From contig CAKPZU010000044.1 of assembly GCA_934215405.1 (NCBI GenBank), positions 1 to 15,679 of the forward strand: a stretch of 15,679 nt of DNA, in the 5' to 3' direction. Shown in pieces: positions 8,305 through 15,231 of this stretch; position 1 is the first letter of the stretch, and every line of letters starts with the position of its first letter. Under the pieces are notes generated by a model. It was not told the origin of the DNA, did not search any database, and saw only the letters and a program-made list of their open reading frames with translations. A program made the translations under genes and the position numbers. Origin of the DNA: an uncultured Bacilli bacterium. Its GTDB lineage: Bacteria > Bacillota_I > Bacilli_A > RFN20 > CAG-631.

Positions 8305-8391
8305 AGCTTGTCACCTAAAATAATATATGTAAGATATTTTATAAAAATAAGTCTTTTATTGTACATTTTGTTTTTTTTTCCTTTAAAAGGC

Positions 8392-8420
8392 TTGTAAAAC
8401 TTGTCATAATTTAGTAAAAT
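8392..8420 (+). promoter_or_regulatory. Putative sigma-A-type promoter of the small membrane gene
   Basis: TTGTAA at 8392-8397 and TAAAAT at 8415-8420 are separated by 17 bp, about 34 bp before the ATG at 8454. They match the consensus at 4/6 and 5/6. A near-palindrome CCTTTAAAAGG (8380-8390) and a T9 run (8371-8379) lie just upstream. Confidence 0.5.
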
Positions 8421-8438
8421 TATATCGATTGATGTTAT

Positions 8439-8443
8439 AGGAG
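8439..8443 (+). promoter_or_regulatory. Ribosome binding site deciding the start at 8454
   Basis: AGGAG lies 10 nt before ATG 8454 but only 1 nt before the in-frame GTG at 8445, so the ATG is the likely start. Confidence 0.7.
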
Positions 8444-8453
8444 TGTGGATTAT

Positions 8454-8714
8454 ATGAATAGAAAAGCAAAAAATATCATTTTTTGGACTGTAGTTGGAAT
8501 TTTAATATTTCTATTTGTAGTTGGTTTTGGCTTTGGCTGTATTAAAACTATCTATGGAGCTGGTTCAAAAGTTTATAATTCTGCCGCTGAAGTTATAATG
8601 GCCTTTGGTTTGAATAAATCGGACTTTTTCTCATGGTCACCATATTTGTGTATAATTTCAGGCATCGTATTAACATTTATGTTTTTCAAAAAATTCAATA
8701 CAAGAATTAATTAA
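8454..8714 (+). CDS. Small two-helix membrane protein, unknown function
   Basis: I do not recognise this 86-residue protein. It has a short basic N-terminus (MNRKAKN), a hydrophobic segment at about residues 8-29 with a Gly/Phe-rich end (VVGFGFGC), a polar middle region containing a FGLNKSDFFSWSP stretch, and a second hydrophobic segment at about 60-77, followed by a basic tail (KKFNTRIN). Both ends are therefore probably cytoplasmic. It is transcribed alone, divergently from the aspartokinase set, from its own promoter, and ends in a hairpin. The ATG is chosen because an AGGAG site is well placed for it, unlike the GTG 9 nt upstream. Confidence 0.7.
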   Translation: MNRKAKNIIFWTVVGILIFLFVVGFGFGCIKTIYGAGSKVYNSAAEVIMAFGLNKSDFFSWSPYLCIISGIVLTFMFFKKFNTRIN

Positions 8715-8744
8715 AAAGTTCACATTAAATTGTGAACTTTTTAA
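8711..8744. terminator. Bidirectional hairpin terminator
   Basis: A 14-bp inverted repeat with a 6-nt loop (TTAAAAAGTTCACA, TTAAAT, TGTGAACTTTTTAA) has T-runs on both sides. It overlaps the stop of the small membrane gene and lies 37 nt past the end of the convergent glucosidase gene, so it can end both transcripts. Confidence 0.85.
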
Positions 8745-8780
8745 TTTATCTTTTCCTTTATAAGTTTACCTACTATTTAA

Positions 8781-10400
8781 TTATATAACTGCAACAAGAG
8801 CTTCATACGGCTCTAAACAAAGTGCATTACCTTTATATTCTTTGTTATAATTTGAAATTAATTTTTCTTTTATATTGAATGGTAAATTGATTTCTTCAAC
8901 ATATTTATTCATGTTACATATAACACAAATTTTAATATCGTCAATTTCTCTAAGATAGATAAAGATATTTTTTTTATCTTCATCAATTGCTTTAAATGTT
9001 CCATATACAAATACTTTAGCATATTTTTCATTTTTTCTTAAAGCAATAAGTTCTTTATAAAAATTATAAACTGAATCTTTGTCATTTATTTCATCTTCAG
9101 CATTAATTAAATGGTAATTATCATTTATTTTAAGCCATGGCTTATGGCCATTATTAAAGCCAGCATTTATTTTATTGTTCCATTGCATTGGAGTGCGGTT
9201 ATTATCTCTAGCTTCTTTATTGCAGCCATCCATAAATTCATCATATGTTAATACTTTTTTATCAAGAACATATTCTTTATAATAGCCAAATATTTCAACA
9301 TCGTTATAATCATTAATGTCCGTTATTTTAATATTAGTCATTCCAAGTTCTTGGCCTTGATAAATATATGGTGTTCCTTTTAGAAAATAGTTTAAAATAG
9401 CAATTTCTTTGCAAGATTCCTTATAATAATTCATATCGCCAAATCTGTTTACTGCTCTTCCTAAATCATGATTTTCAACAAAAAGCGCATTCCAAGATAG
9501 CTCGTTTAAGCCATTTTGATATTTAATTAAGGTCTTTTTAACAAATTCCATATCTATTGGACGTGGAGAAAACTTTCCATATTCTGTTAATGTTGTATAG
9601 CTTGTGCACTCAAATTGGAAAACCATATTTAATTCTTCATTTTTGGGGTTTGTAAAATCAATTGCTTTTTTTAAATCGCCCCATGCTTCTCCAACTGTTA
9701 CTATATCAAAGTTCCCATATGATTTTTTATATAATTCATGAACCTTTTGATGTAATGTTGGACCATAATCTAAAATATTATTATCGATTTCTTTGCCAAT
9801 TAAGTGTATTACATCAAATCTAATGCCTTTAATACCTTTTTTTAGCCAAAAATTTATACAAGAAGCAATTTCATCCATTACTTTTGGATTTTGCCAATTC
9901 AAATCAGGTTGACCTTTAGCAAATTCGTGGAAATAATACTGATTGGTTTTTGCATCATATTCCCATGCAGATCCTCCAAAGCATGAATGCATATTAAACA
10001 ATGGTTCATCACGCCAAATATAATAATCACGATAAGGATTGTCTTTACTTTTTCTTGATTCTACAAACCATTTATGCATATTTGAAGTATGATTAGCAAC
10101 AATATCCATCATAATATACATATTTCGTTTATTACATTCGCTTATTAATTCATCCATATCTTTCATTGTTCCAAATAATTCATTTACATTTAAATAATCA
10201 GAAACATCATAACCATTATCTTCCATTGGTGACTTAAAGAAAGGAGTTAACCATAAAATATCAACGCCAAGGTTTTTTAAATAATCTAGTTTTTCAATTA
10301 TTCCTCTTATATCTCCAATTCCATCATTATTACTATCTTTAAAGCTTTTTGGGTAAATCTGATAAACGATTTTATCATGCCACCATTTTTTAAGTTCCAT
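8781..10400 (-). CDS. GH13 alpha-glucosidase (oligo-1,6-glucosidase / trehalose-6-phosphate hydrolase group)
   Basis: Cytoplasmic glycoside hydrolase releasing glucose from the non-reducing end of short alpha-glucosides. The protein opens with the group signature WWHDKIVYQIYPKSF, with no signal peptide. The GH13 motifs are DIVANH (99-104), GIRFDVIHL with nucleophile Asp196, TVGEAW with acid/base Glu238, and ENHDLGR with stabiliser Asp312. The late motif DNNRTPMQW is also present. Length of 539 is normal. The residue after the nucleophile is Val197; in this group Val there goes with alpha-1,6-linked substrates or trehalose-6-phosphate, whereas maltases usually have Ala or Thr. QPDLNW (164-169) fits oligo-1,6-glucosidases better than trehalose-6-phosphate hydrolases (usually QADLNW). 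No sugar transporter is next to it. A ribosome site resembling AAGGTAGG precedes the ATG, and it has its own promoter. Confidence 0.9.
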   Translation of the reverse strand: MELKKWWHDKIVYQIYPKSFKDSNNDGIGDIRGIIEKLDYLKNLGVDILWLTPFFKSPMEDNGYDVSDYLNVNELFGTMKDMDELISECNKRNMYIMMDIVANHTSNMHKWFVESRKSKDNPYRDYYIWRDEPLFNMHSCFGGSAWEYDAKTNQYYFHEFAKGQPDLNWQNPKVMDEIASCINFWLKKGIKGIRFDVIHLIGKEIDNNILDYGPTLHQKVHELYKKSYGNFDIVTVGEAWGDLKKAIDFTNPKNEELNMVFQFECTSYTTLTEYGKFSPRPIDMEFVKKTLIKYQNGLNELSWNALFVENHDLGRAVNRFGDMNYYKESCKEIAILNYFLKGTPYIYQGQELGMTNIKITDINDYNDVEIFGYYKEYVLDKKVLTYDEFMDGCNKEARDNNRTPMQWNNKINAGFNNGHKPWLKINDNYHLINAEDEINDKDSVYNFYKELIALRKNEKYAKVFVYGTFKAIDEDKKNIFIYLREIDDIKICVICNMNKYVEEINLPFNIKEKLISNYNKEYKGNALCLEPYEALVAVI

Positions 10401-10425
10401 ATTTATTCTACCTACCTTTAAAAAT

Positions 10426-10454
10426 ATTATATGATATATGTTTATTAATCACAA
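10426..10454 (-). promoter_or_regulatory. Putative sigma-A-type promoter of the alpha-glucosidase
   Basis: On the - strand, TTGTGA (10449-10454) and a perfect TATAAT (10426-10431) are spaced by 17 bp. The -10 box ends 25 bp before the ATG at 10400. This makes the glucosidase independent of the peptidase gene upstream. I see no convincing catabolite-repression operator in the gap. Confidence 0.65.
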
Positions 10455-10459
10455 GATAA

Positions 10460-11137
10460 TTAAGAATAATAGCTAGTATATTTTGTTTTTCCACTACCAT
10501 TTACTTTACTTGTAATTTTCCTCCATGTGTTACAGCCAACAATGCCATCAGCGCTTAAAGAATTATTTCTTTGAAATCTTAATACAGCATTTTTAGTGCT
10601 ACTTCCAAATATTCCATCGATTTCTATATTTCCATATAAATTATTTAATGCATCCTGTAAAATCATTACATATGTATTTTTACTTCCAAGCTTAACTAGT
10701 GGATAGCCTGAACTGCATGCTGGCGAAGTGTTTCTTTTATCAAAATGAACCCATCTAGGTGTTTGACTAATTGGCTCAACATAGCTCCAAACATTTAATT
10801 GCTTTGCTTTTAAATATAATTGCCTTCTTTTAGAATATGACCATGTTTGTCCAACATCAAACGATGTTCCAGCATAATGCTGTGACTGATTAGTATGTCC
10901 ACCTTCAAAGATTCTTTTAAAAGCATAACCAACATAAATTCCACTACCATATTTAACTCTTGTAGTATTAAATGCTTGCATAGTTTTTTTTGTTGTCCAA
11001 AGAATATTTGCTGAAGAATTGCTTCTAAATTCTTTTAATGTTAAATACTTGTTATTAACATAAGGCATTGGCTCACCTAAACTGCGATTATATCTTTCAA
11101 TTCTATTAGTATCTTCATTGTATATTAAAATAAGCAT
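10460..11137 (-). CDS. M15-type peptidase with C-terminal peptidoglycan-binding domain
   Basis: Likely cell-wall peptide hydrolase. Residues about 1-135 contain the Peptidase_M15 pattern: HYAGTSFD (His87, Asp94; H-x6-D zinc motif) and WVHFDK (His131, third zinc ligand). Residues about 147-208 form a PG_binding_1 domain: LVKLGSKNTYVMILQDAL, then IDGIFGSSTKNAVLRFQ and DGIVGCNTW. The usual E-x-x-H catalytic glutamate is not seen before His131; Arg128 occupies that place. Similar proteins in Clostridia share SLGEPMPY-like and GGH-x-x-QSQHYAGT stretches. There is no signal peptide or membrane segment, so it may act after lysis, in a forming spore, or through a non-classical exit route. The ATG at 11137 is preferred over ATG 11149 because GAGGTG sits just before it. 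It stands alone with a weak -10-like TATAAT upstream (11164-11169). Confidence 0.85.
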   Translation of the reverse strand: MLILIYNEDTNRIERYNRSLGEPMPYVNNKYLTLKEFRSNSSANILWTTKKTMQAFNTTRVKYGSGIYVGYAFKRIFEGGHTNQSQHYAGTSFDVGQTWSYSKRRQLYLKAKQLNVWSYVEPISQTPRWVHFDKRNTSPACSSGYPLVKLGSKNTYVMILQDALNNLYGNIEIDGIFGSSTKNAVLRFQRNNSLSADGIVGCNTWRKITSKVNGSGKTKYTSYYS

Positions 11138-11141
11138 AAAG

Positions 11142-11147
11142 CACCTC
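11142..11147 (-). promoter_or_regulatory. Ribosome binding site deciding the start at 11137
   Basis: GAGGTG on the - strand lies 4 nt before ATG 11137 and overlaps the alternative ATG at 11149. This favours the shorter, 225-residue product. Confidence 0.65.
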
Positions 11148-11310
11148 ATATAAATATATGATAATTATAATATTTTTTATCACATAAAAGTTTAATGTTA
11201 ATTTGTATTTTTAATTTACTTCAATGCTTTGTAAAACAAAATATACTTTTATATGCATAAAATTTCTACAAATTCACAAAATAACTTGGGGATAATAGAA
11301 AGGATATTAT

Positions 11311-11589
11311 ATGAGTAGAAAATCAATTCATGTAACATATCGCAAAAGCGATGGACAATGGCATGTAAGTAATGGAATGAATGGAACATCATCTGGTAAA
11401 TACCAAACACAAAAAGAAGCAATGAGCAAGGGTCGTAAGCTAGCAATGGAAACTTCTGCAGAATTTTGTGTTCATGGTAAGGATGGTAAAATAAGATTAT
11501 CACAATCTTATGGAAATGATCCAAGGGATTCAATGAAATATAAAAGCCATACTACTACAAAAAGAAAAAGATCAAAGAGAGATTCATAG
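11311..11589 (+). CDS. DUF2188 family protein
   Basis: A 92-residue basic cytoplasmic protein of the DUF2188 type. Seen: an N-terminal strand VTYRKSDGQWHVSN, a helix around KYQTQKEAMSKGRKLAME, then a strand and turn EFCVHGKDGKIRLSQSYGNDPR; the HGKDGKI and YGNDPR motifs identify the family. The C-terminus (from about residue 72) is a disordered Lys/Arg/Ser/Thr tail ending KRKRSKRDS, which could bind nucleic acid. The function of the family is not established. GAAAGGA at 11298-11304 lies 6 nt before the ATG. The gene stands alone and is followed by a strong terminator. It is divergent from the peptidase gene, sharing a 173-bp gap in which I see no confident promoter. Confidence 0.88.
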   Translation: MSRKSIHVTYRKSDGQWHVSNGMNGTSSGKYQTQKEAMSKGRKLAMETSAEFCVHGKDGKIRLSQSYGNDPRDSMKYKSHTTTKRKRSKRDS

Positions 11590-11613
11590 TATTTGATTTA
11601 TAAGGCTCTTTTT

Positions 11614-11643
11614 AAGACTCTAAAGAGTCTTTTTCTTTTTTTT
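11614..11643 (+). terminator. Rho-independent terminator after the DUF2188 gene
   Basis: A 7-bp stem AAGACTC/GAGTCTT with a TAAA loop (11614-11631) is followed by a long T-rich tract to 11643. This isolates the operon that starts at 11694. Confidence 0.85.
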
Positions 11644-11693
11644 TACACATTTAAAAAGAAAATGACTAAATTATATATGAAGGGGGATTTTTT

Positions 11694-12062
11694 ATGAAAG
11701 GCATAAAATATCAACGTTATCCATCAATTGTTAAAGAAAATGGGAATATTCCAACTAAGGAAAAAATAAGGAAAATAGAACAGGCTGTTTTAGATTATAA
11801 AAAAGCACTAATTAAAGTGGGGTTTTATGACTCACTGCAAAAATTAGACGAAGATCAAGAAAGTGACAGAGCATATTATCAGGCCTTTATTAATTATTTC
11901 AATCAAATTTTAAATTCTGTAAGCAAAATGACAAAGGAGTATATAAAAAATGAATACATAAGCAGAAATGATAAGCACTGGTATGAAAAAGAACATTCAC
12001 GTTCATTTTATTTTAAATTAAGGAGTATTGCTATTAATGAATTCTACTTATTTATTCAATAA
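11694..12062 (+). CDS. Small protein with ArpU/RinA-like C-terminal pattern, possible regulator
   Basis: Not firmly recognised. This 122-residue soluble protein has a charged helical middle (about residues 24-85) and a C-terminal stretch NDKHWYEKEHSRSFYFKLRSIAINEF. The pattern of a Trp-Tyr, a Ser, Phe-Tyr-x-Lys-x-Arg, then a helix resembles the end of sigma-4-like phage regulators of the ArpU/RinA type and of a mycoplasma family of similar small proteins (from memory, uncertain). That suggests DNA or RNA polymerase binding, but it is inference. A strong AAGGGGGA site precedes the ATG by 6 nt. The 3' end overlaps the next gene by 26 nt, so it is the first gene of the secretion operon and could control it. 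Possible -35/-10 elements upstream (TTTACA at 11642, TAAATT at 11667) are spaced 19 bp, which is wide. Confidence 0.6.
   Translation: MKGIKYQRYPSIVKENGNIPTKEKIRKIEQAVLDYKKALIKVGFYDSLQKLDEDQESDRAYYQAFINYFNQILNSVSKMTKEYIKNEYISRNDKHWYEKEHSRSFYFKLRSIAINEFYLFIQ
12020..12025 (+). promoter_or_regulatory. Ribosome binding site inside the upstream gene
   Basis: AAGGAG lies 11 nt before ATG 12037 and only 2 nt before the in-frame TTG at 12028. ATG 12037 is therefore the likelier start. Confidence 0.6.
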
Positions 12063-13035
12063 ATTATTTATCTTTAATTTTGCAATTTCCTTATTTAATA
12101 ATTACAAAGCTAATTCTGCTATTGATCCTTTAATTATTAAAGGTAATGTTCCAATGGTTGAACTAAATGAAGACATACCACTTTATTTATCAATGGTAGA
12201 GGGGCATCCATTCGCATATCTAAATATTTTAATTTATGTAGATAATGCTTTAGTAATAAAAGATAGAGAAATTAGTAAATATTTAAATAACAAATGCTAT
12301 TCATTAAATGGTTTTACTGTCAAAAATGCTAAGAAAAAAATTAAAATAGATGTTAATTATGAAGATAAAGATGCAATAAGCAGTGTATGTGAGTTTACTA
12401 TTTACTCTCCAAATTATCGAACAGTAAAAAATGCAGGAAAGGATGTTTTAAAATATACTGAAAATAATGCGATAAATGTTTCCTTTCAAATGCAAGGAAA
12501 TAATCAAACAGTAGAAAATGAATATGAAGAGTTAGTATTTAATGGAACATGGGCTTATGAATGTATTCAATCAAGATTTTTTGATTTTTCAAAGTATAGT
12601 ATATCTTCATCAAATATAGCCTTGCAGGACAGTATTTTAGAATTTAAGATATTTACTCATTTTAAAGACTCAGACCTATTATATAAAAACGATTACACTT
12701 CAATTGATATAATTTTTAAAAAGCAAAATGATAATTCTTTGAGAGGGGAAAACGAATTTAAATATTACATTGATAAAAACACAGGTATGATATTTGAAAA
12801 TGAAACAATTAATTGCGATAAGGAAAATCTGCCGTTTTTCTTTCCATTTAATTTGAGTGATGACAATTTAGTATTATATAGCTTTAGTTTTTTTGATGTA
12901 GGTAAAAACCATAATTCATTTGTTTATACAGGGATAATCAATTTACATAATATTGAAAATAATCATATATTTGGCTCATTTAATGATTTTTACTATCAAG
13001 AAAAAGAGCCAATAAAGGATGTAATATATGCATAA
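12037..13035 (+). CDS. Putative secreted protein of Tad-like operon, unknown
   Basis: I do not recognise this 332-residue protein. The N-terminus looks like a signal peptide: Lys9, a hydrophobic core LFIFNFAISLF (10-20), and a possible cleavage site after Ala-Asn-Ser at 25-27. The rest alternates short hydrophobic and polar stretches rich in Asn, Asp, Phe, Tyr and Ser, as in beta-sandwich extracellular proteins. No second membrane helix, lipobox, cell-wall sorting motif or catalytic pattern is visible. It contains three cysteines after the signal region. The start ATG is preferred over the TTG at 12028 because of ribosome-site spacing. It overlaps the gene before by 26 nt and the gene after by 8 nt, so it is very probably made with the secretion ATPase and could be a surface or periplasm-equivalent component of that machine. 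Confidence 0.65.
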   Translation: MNSTYLFNKLFIFNFAISLFNNYKANSAIDPLIIKGNVPMVELNEDIPLYLSMVEGHPFAYLNILIYVDNALVIKDREISKYLNNKCYSLNGFTVKNAKKKIKIDVNYEDKDAISSVCEFTIYSPNYRTVKNAGKDVLKYTENNAINVSFQMQGNNQTVENEYEELVFNGTWAYECIQSRFFDFSKYSISSSNIALQDSILEFKIFTHFKDSDLLYKNDYTSIDIIFKKQNDNSLRGENEFKYYIDKNTGMIFENETINCDKENLPFFFPFNLSDDNLVLYSFSFFDVGKNHNSFVYTGIINLHNIENNHIFGSFNDFYYQEKEPIKDVIYA

Positions 13036-13426
13036 TTGCTATTTTATAATGCTAATTAGCTGCTTGATGATACAGCTTTATTCAAATAATATTACTAGTA
13101 TTAAAATAGATTCAACATTATCTTTGATTAATGAAGAAATGGTTGTTCAATCAATTAGTGAAAAATCAAAATTATATGCATATTATTATGATGATATTTC
13201 GAAATTGGAAATAGACCATCAAAAGCTAAATAAAGCAATTAAATTGGTTTTAAAGGAAAATCTTTCATTTGTAAAGTACCAAATTAAATATCACTATTAT
13301 GATATGCAAAGTAAAAGCTATTGTAGCATTGGGCAAGGTTGCAATAGCGTCCAAATAAAAATATTGATTATGTACAATAATAAAACATATGAAAGCGTAG
13401 TTAGATATGAGCCTGTTAAAAAGTAA
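13028..13426 (+). CDS. Single-helix anchored protein of Tad-like operon (possible minor pilin/TadE-like)
   Basis: Unknown 132-residue protein with one hydrophobic segment at about residues 5-19 and a soluble remainder, presumably outside the membrane. Two cysteines, Cys99 and Cys105 in YCSIGQGCNS, could form a disulfide. The end (VQIKILIMYNNKTYESVVRYEP) looks like a beta hairpin. The size, single N-terminal helix and position before the ATPase fit a pseudopilin or TadE-like component, but no G/E prepilin-peptidase motif is visible, so this is inference. The ATG follows AAAGGATG and overlaps the upstream gene by 8 nt; the 3' end overlaps the ATPase gene by 20 nt. Confidence 0.6.
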   Translation: MHNCYFIMLISCLMIQLYSNNITSIKIDSTLSLINEEMVVQSISEKSKLYAYYYDDISKLEIDHQKLNKAIKLVLKENLSFVKYQIKYHYYDMQSKSYCSIGQGCNSVQIKILIMYNNKTYESVVRYEPVKK

Positions 13427-14537
13427 AAAGAAAAAAAGTAACATTATAATTCAAGAAAATCCGGAAGAATGTATTAAACTTGTTGAAGCATTTTTCTTTA
13501 AAGGAGTTTTCAATGATAATGTTACGGATATATCTTATAACGGATCAACATTTTTTGCCCAAAATAATGAAATTGGAAGATATAAACTAGACTTGAAATG
13601 GAATTGTGATGACATCCTAACATTTATAAAAAAAATTGCCAACTACATGCTACAGCCGTTTTCTAGTAAAAATCCGATTTTAGATGTTTCCTTTGGTGAT
13701 TATAGACTAAGTGCTATTCATCCAAATTATGCAAGAACAAATAGCAAAAAGGTTGTGACATTTTCTTTAAGGAAGATAACTGCAACAATAAAAATAAAGG
13801 AGAATGATGAATCACTTTGCCCTTATGAGGTGCATAAGCTTTTAAAAGCACTTATATTAAGCTATGAAAGTATTTTGATTTCTGGTGTTACAGGTAGTGG
13901 AAAAACAGAATTTCAAAAGTATTTAATATCCTTAATGAACAAAAGTGATAGAGTTATTTTAATTGAAGAAAGTTATGAAACACATATTAAAGAAATATAT
14001 CAAGATATGGATATAACAAGTTGGATTGTTAATAATAATCGCGATGAGCTATCATTTTTAGTAAAAACGGCGTTAAGGAATAATCCGGATTGGATAATTA
14101 TAGCTGAAACTAGAGGAATAGAAGCATATGATATGATACAAGCTGCCATGACAGGGCATAGTGCAATAACAACTATTCATAGTGAATCTGCCAAATATTC
14201 ATTAGATAGAATTGTAAATATTTGTAAAAAGAGTATTGATGTAGATGAACAGCTTATGCTATCAAATATAGCAAAGCATATTAAAATAGGAATTCATATG
14301 GAAAAGGTCTTTGATAATACTTTACATAAAATAGTTCGCCGAATAAGTGAAATTGTCGAATACATTCCACAGGATGAAGGCTATAAGGTAAATACATTAT
14401 ATGAAATAACTAAAAGTGATTCGTTAAAGGAAAAAAGGATATATGGCTGTATTAGCAATGAGTTAAAAAAAATATTAGTTAAGCATGATGTAATATTGAA
14501 GGATATAAATAAATTTCTTAGGAAGGAGAAAGAATGA
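13407..14537 (+). CDS. cpaF: CpaF/TadA-family secretion ATPase
   Basis: Hexameric cytoplasmic ATPase that drives assembly of Tad/Flp pili or related secretion. The N-terminal domain has the CpaF-type element VTDISYNG (39-46) and ILDVSFGDYRLSAIHP (91-106), matching the family segment where an arginine and 'PDGSRVNAV'-like strand occur, then VVTFSLRK. Catalytic core: Walker A GVTGSGKT (160-167), acidic EES (187-189), Walker B region NPDWIIIAETRG (226-237) and His box GHSAITTIHSES (250-261). This places it with TadA/VirB11 rather than with the ComGA/PilB competence ATPases typical of Bacilli, which also carry a zinc motif not present here. Length of 376 is within the family range. It overlaps the upstream gene by 20 nt and the TadB-like gene by ATGA; its ribosome site is weak, so it probably relies on coupling. 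Confidence 0.92.
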   Translation: MSLLKSKKKKSNIIIQENPEECIKLVEAFFFKGVFNDNVTDISYNGSTFFAQNNEIGRYKLDLKWNCDDILTFIKKIANYMLQPFSSKNPILDVSFGDYRLSAIHPNYARTNSKKVVTFSLRKITATIKIKENDESLCPYEVHKLLKALILSYESILISGVTGSGKTEFQKYLISLMNKSDRVILIEESYETHIKEIYQDMDITSWIVNNNRDELSFLVKTALRNNPDWIIIAETRGIEAYDMIQAAMTGHSAITTIHSESAKYSLDRIVNICKKSIDVDEQLMLSNIAKHIKIGIHMEKVFDNTLHKIVRRISEIVEYIPQDEGYKVNTLYEITKSDSLKEKRIYGCISNELKKILVKHDVILKDINKFLRKEKE

Positions 14538-15226
14538 AAAATAAAGATATTAAAGCATATATTGTATTGTTTTTTGGCTTTTTAGCATTAGTTTGCTTGG
14601 CTTGGTTTGTTTTAAATTCTCTTATCTTAGCATTAGCATATGGAATTGCTTTACTTATATTTTATATGCTTATTTTAAAGCAAATCAAAAAAAACAAAAA
14701 ATTATTTCATTGTATTGACGCCTCTTATAATTTCGTAAATTTGTTAGGAATGCAGATGATTTCTACTAAAAGTGTTTATGAAGCCTATAAAAGCGTTGAA
14801 ACCTATTTGGATGTAGACTTTTCAAATATTTCAAATGAAGATTTTCAGCTTCAACTTAAAGAGATTGCAAACGATTATAATTTGAAATCGTTTAAAATGT
14901 ATATTGATATTTTATTAATATATGACAATGAAGGTGGAAATTTTAAAGAAATGGAAGCAATACCGACATCTTTATGCCAAAAAACAAAAATTTATTATGA
15001 TAAATTAAAATCAAAGAAGCTAATAAAGTTATTTGAAATATCAATGTTATTTATATTATGGTTTGCAATTTTAGTTTTCATAAAACTTTCAATCCCTGAT
15101 TATTATAACGCAATGCTTTCTAAAACTATTTATCAATTGTTTATTTTACTAATTCTAATAGTTGGCAGCTTCTTTTATTATCTTTCAGTTAATGAGTATT
15201 ACACAAACGCAATTAAAGGAATGTGA
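14534..15226 (+). CDS. tadB: TadB-like inner-membrane protein (T2SSF type)
   Basis: Polytopic platform protein that, in Tad systems, couples the ATPase to filament assembly. Seen: two hydrophobic segments at about residues 9-27 and 29-48; a cytoplasmic helical domain at about 55-160 containing the T2SSF-type pattern DNEGGNFKEMEAIPTSL (131-147); and two more membrane segments at about 165-186 and 197-217. This layout is that of TadB, but at 230 residues it is shorter than the usual 290-320. It starts within the ATPase stop (ATGA) with AGGAGA-like sequence upstream and is followed after 5 nt by a second gene of the same type. Confidence 0.82.
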   Translation: MKNKDIKAYIVLFFGFLALVCLAWFVLNSLILALAYGIALLIFYMLILKQIKKNKKLFHCIDASYNFVNLLGMQMISTKSVYEAYKSVETYLDVDFSNISNEDFQLQLKEIANDYNLKSFKMYIDILLIYDNEGGNFKEMEAIPTSLCQKTKIYYDKLKSKKLIKLFEISMLFILWFAILVFIKLSIPDYYNAMLSKTIYQLFILLILIVGSFFYYLSVNEYYTNAIKGM

Positions 15227-15231
15227 TAGCT

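Noticed and set aside
8367..8380. T-run as a terminator
   Set aside because: No GC stem adjoins it on either strand; it is more likely promoter-flanking DNA.
8305..8444. Lysine riboswitch or T-box leader before the aspartokinase gene
   Set aside because: The gap is only about 140-150 bp and is shared with a divergent promoter; no leader hairpin set or terminator is visible, and a lysine riboswitch alone needs more room.
11249..11533. Reading frame of 94 codons on the - strand opposite the DUF2188 gene
   Set aside because: The opposite strand encodes a recognisable DUF2188 protein with a good ribosome site and terminator; this frame is His/Phe-rich shadow.
13407..14537. Competence pilus ATPase (ComGA)
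   Set aside because: The N-terminal CpaF-type elements and the lack of a zinc motif place it with TadA/CpaF, and two T2SSF genes follow instead of one comGB-like gene and comGC.
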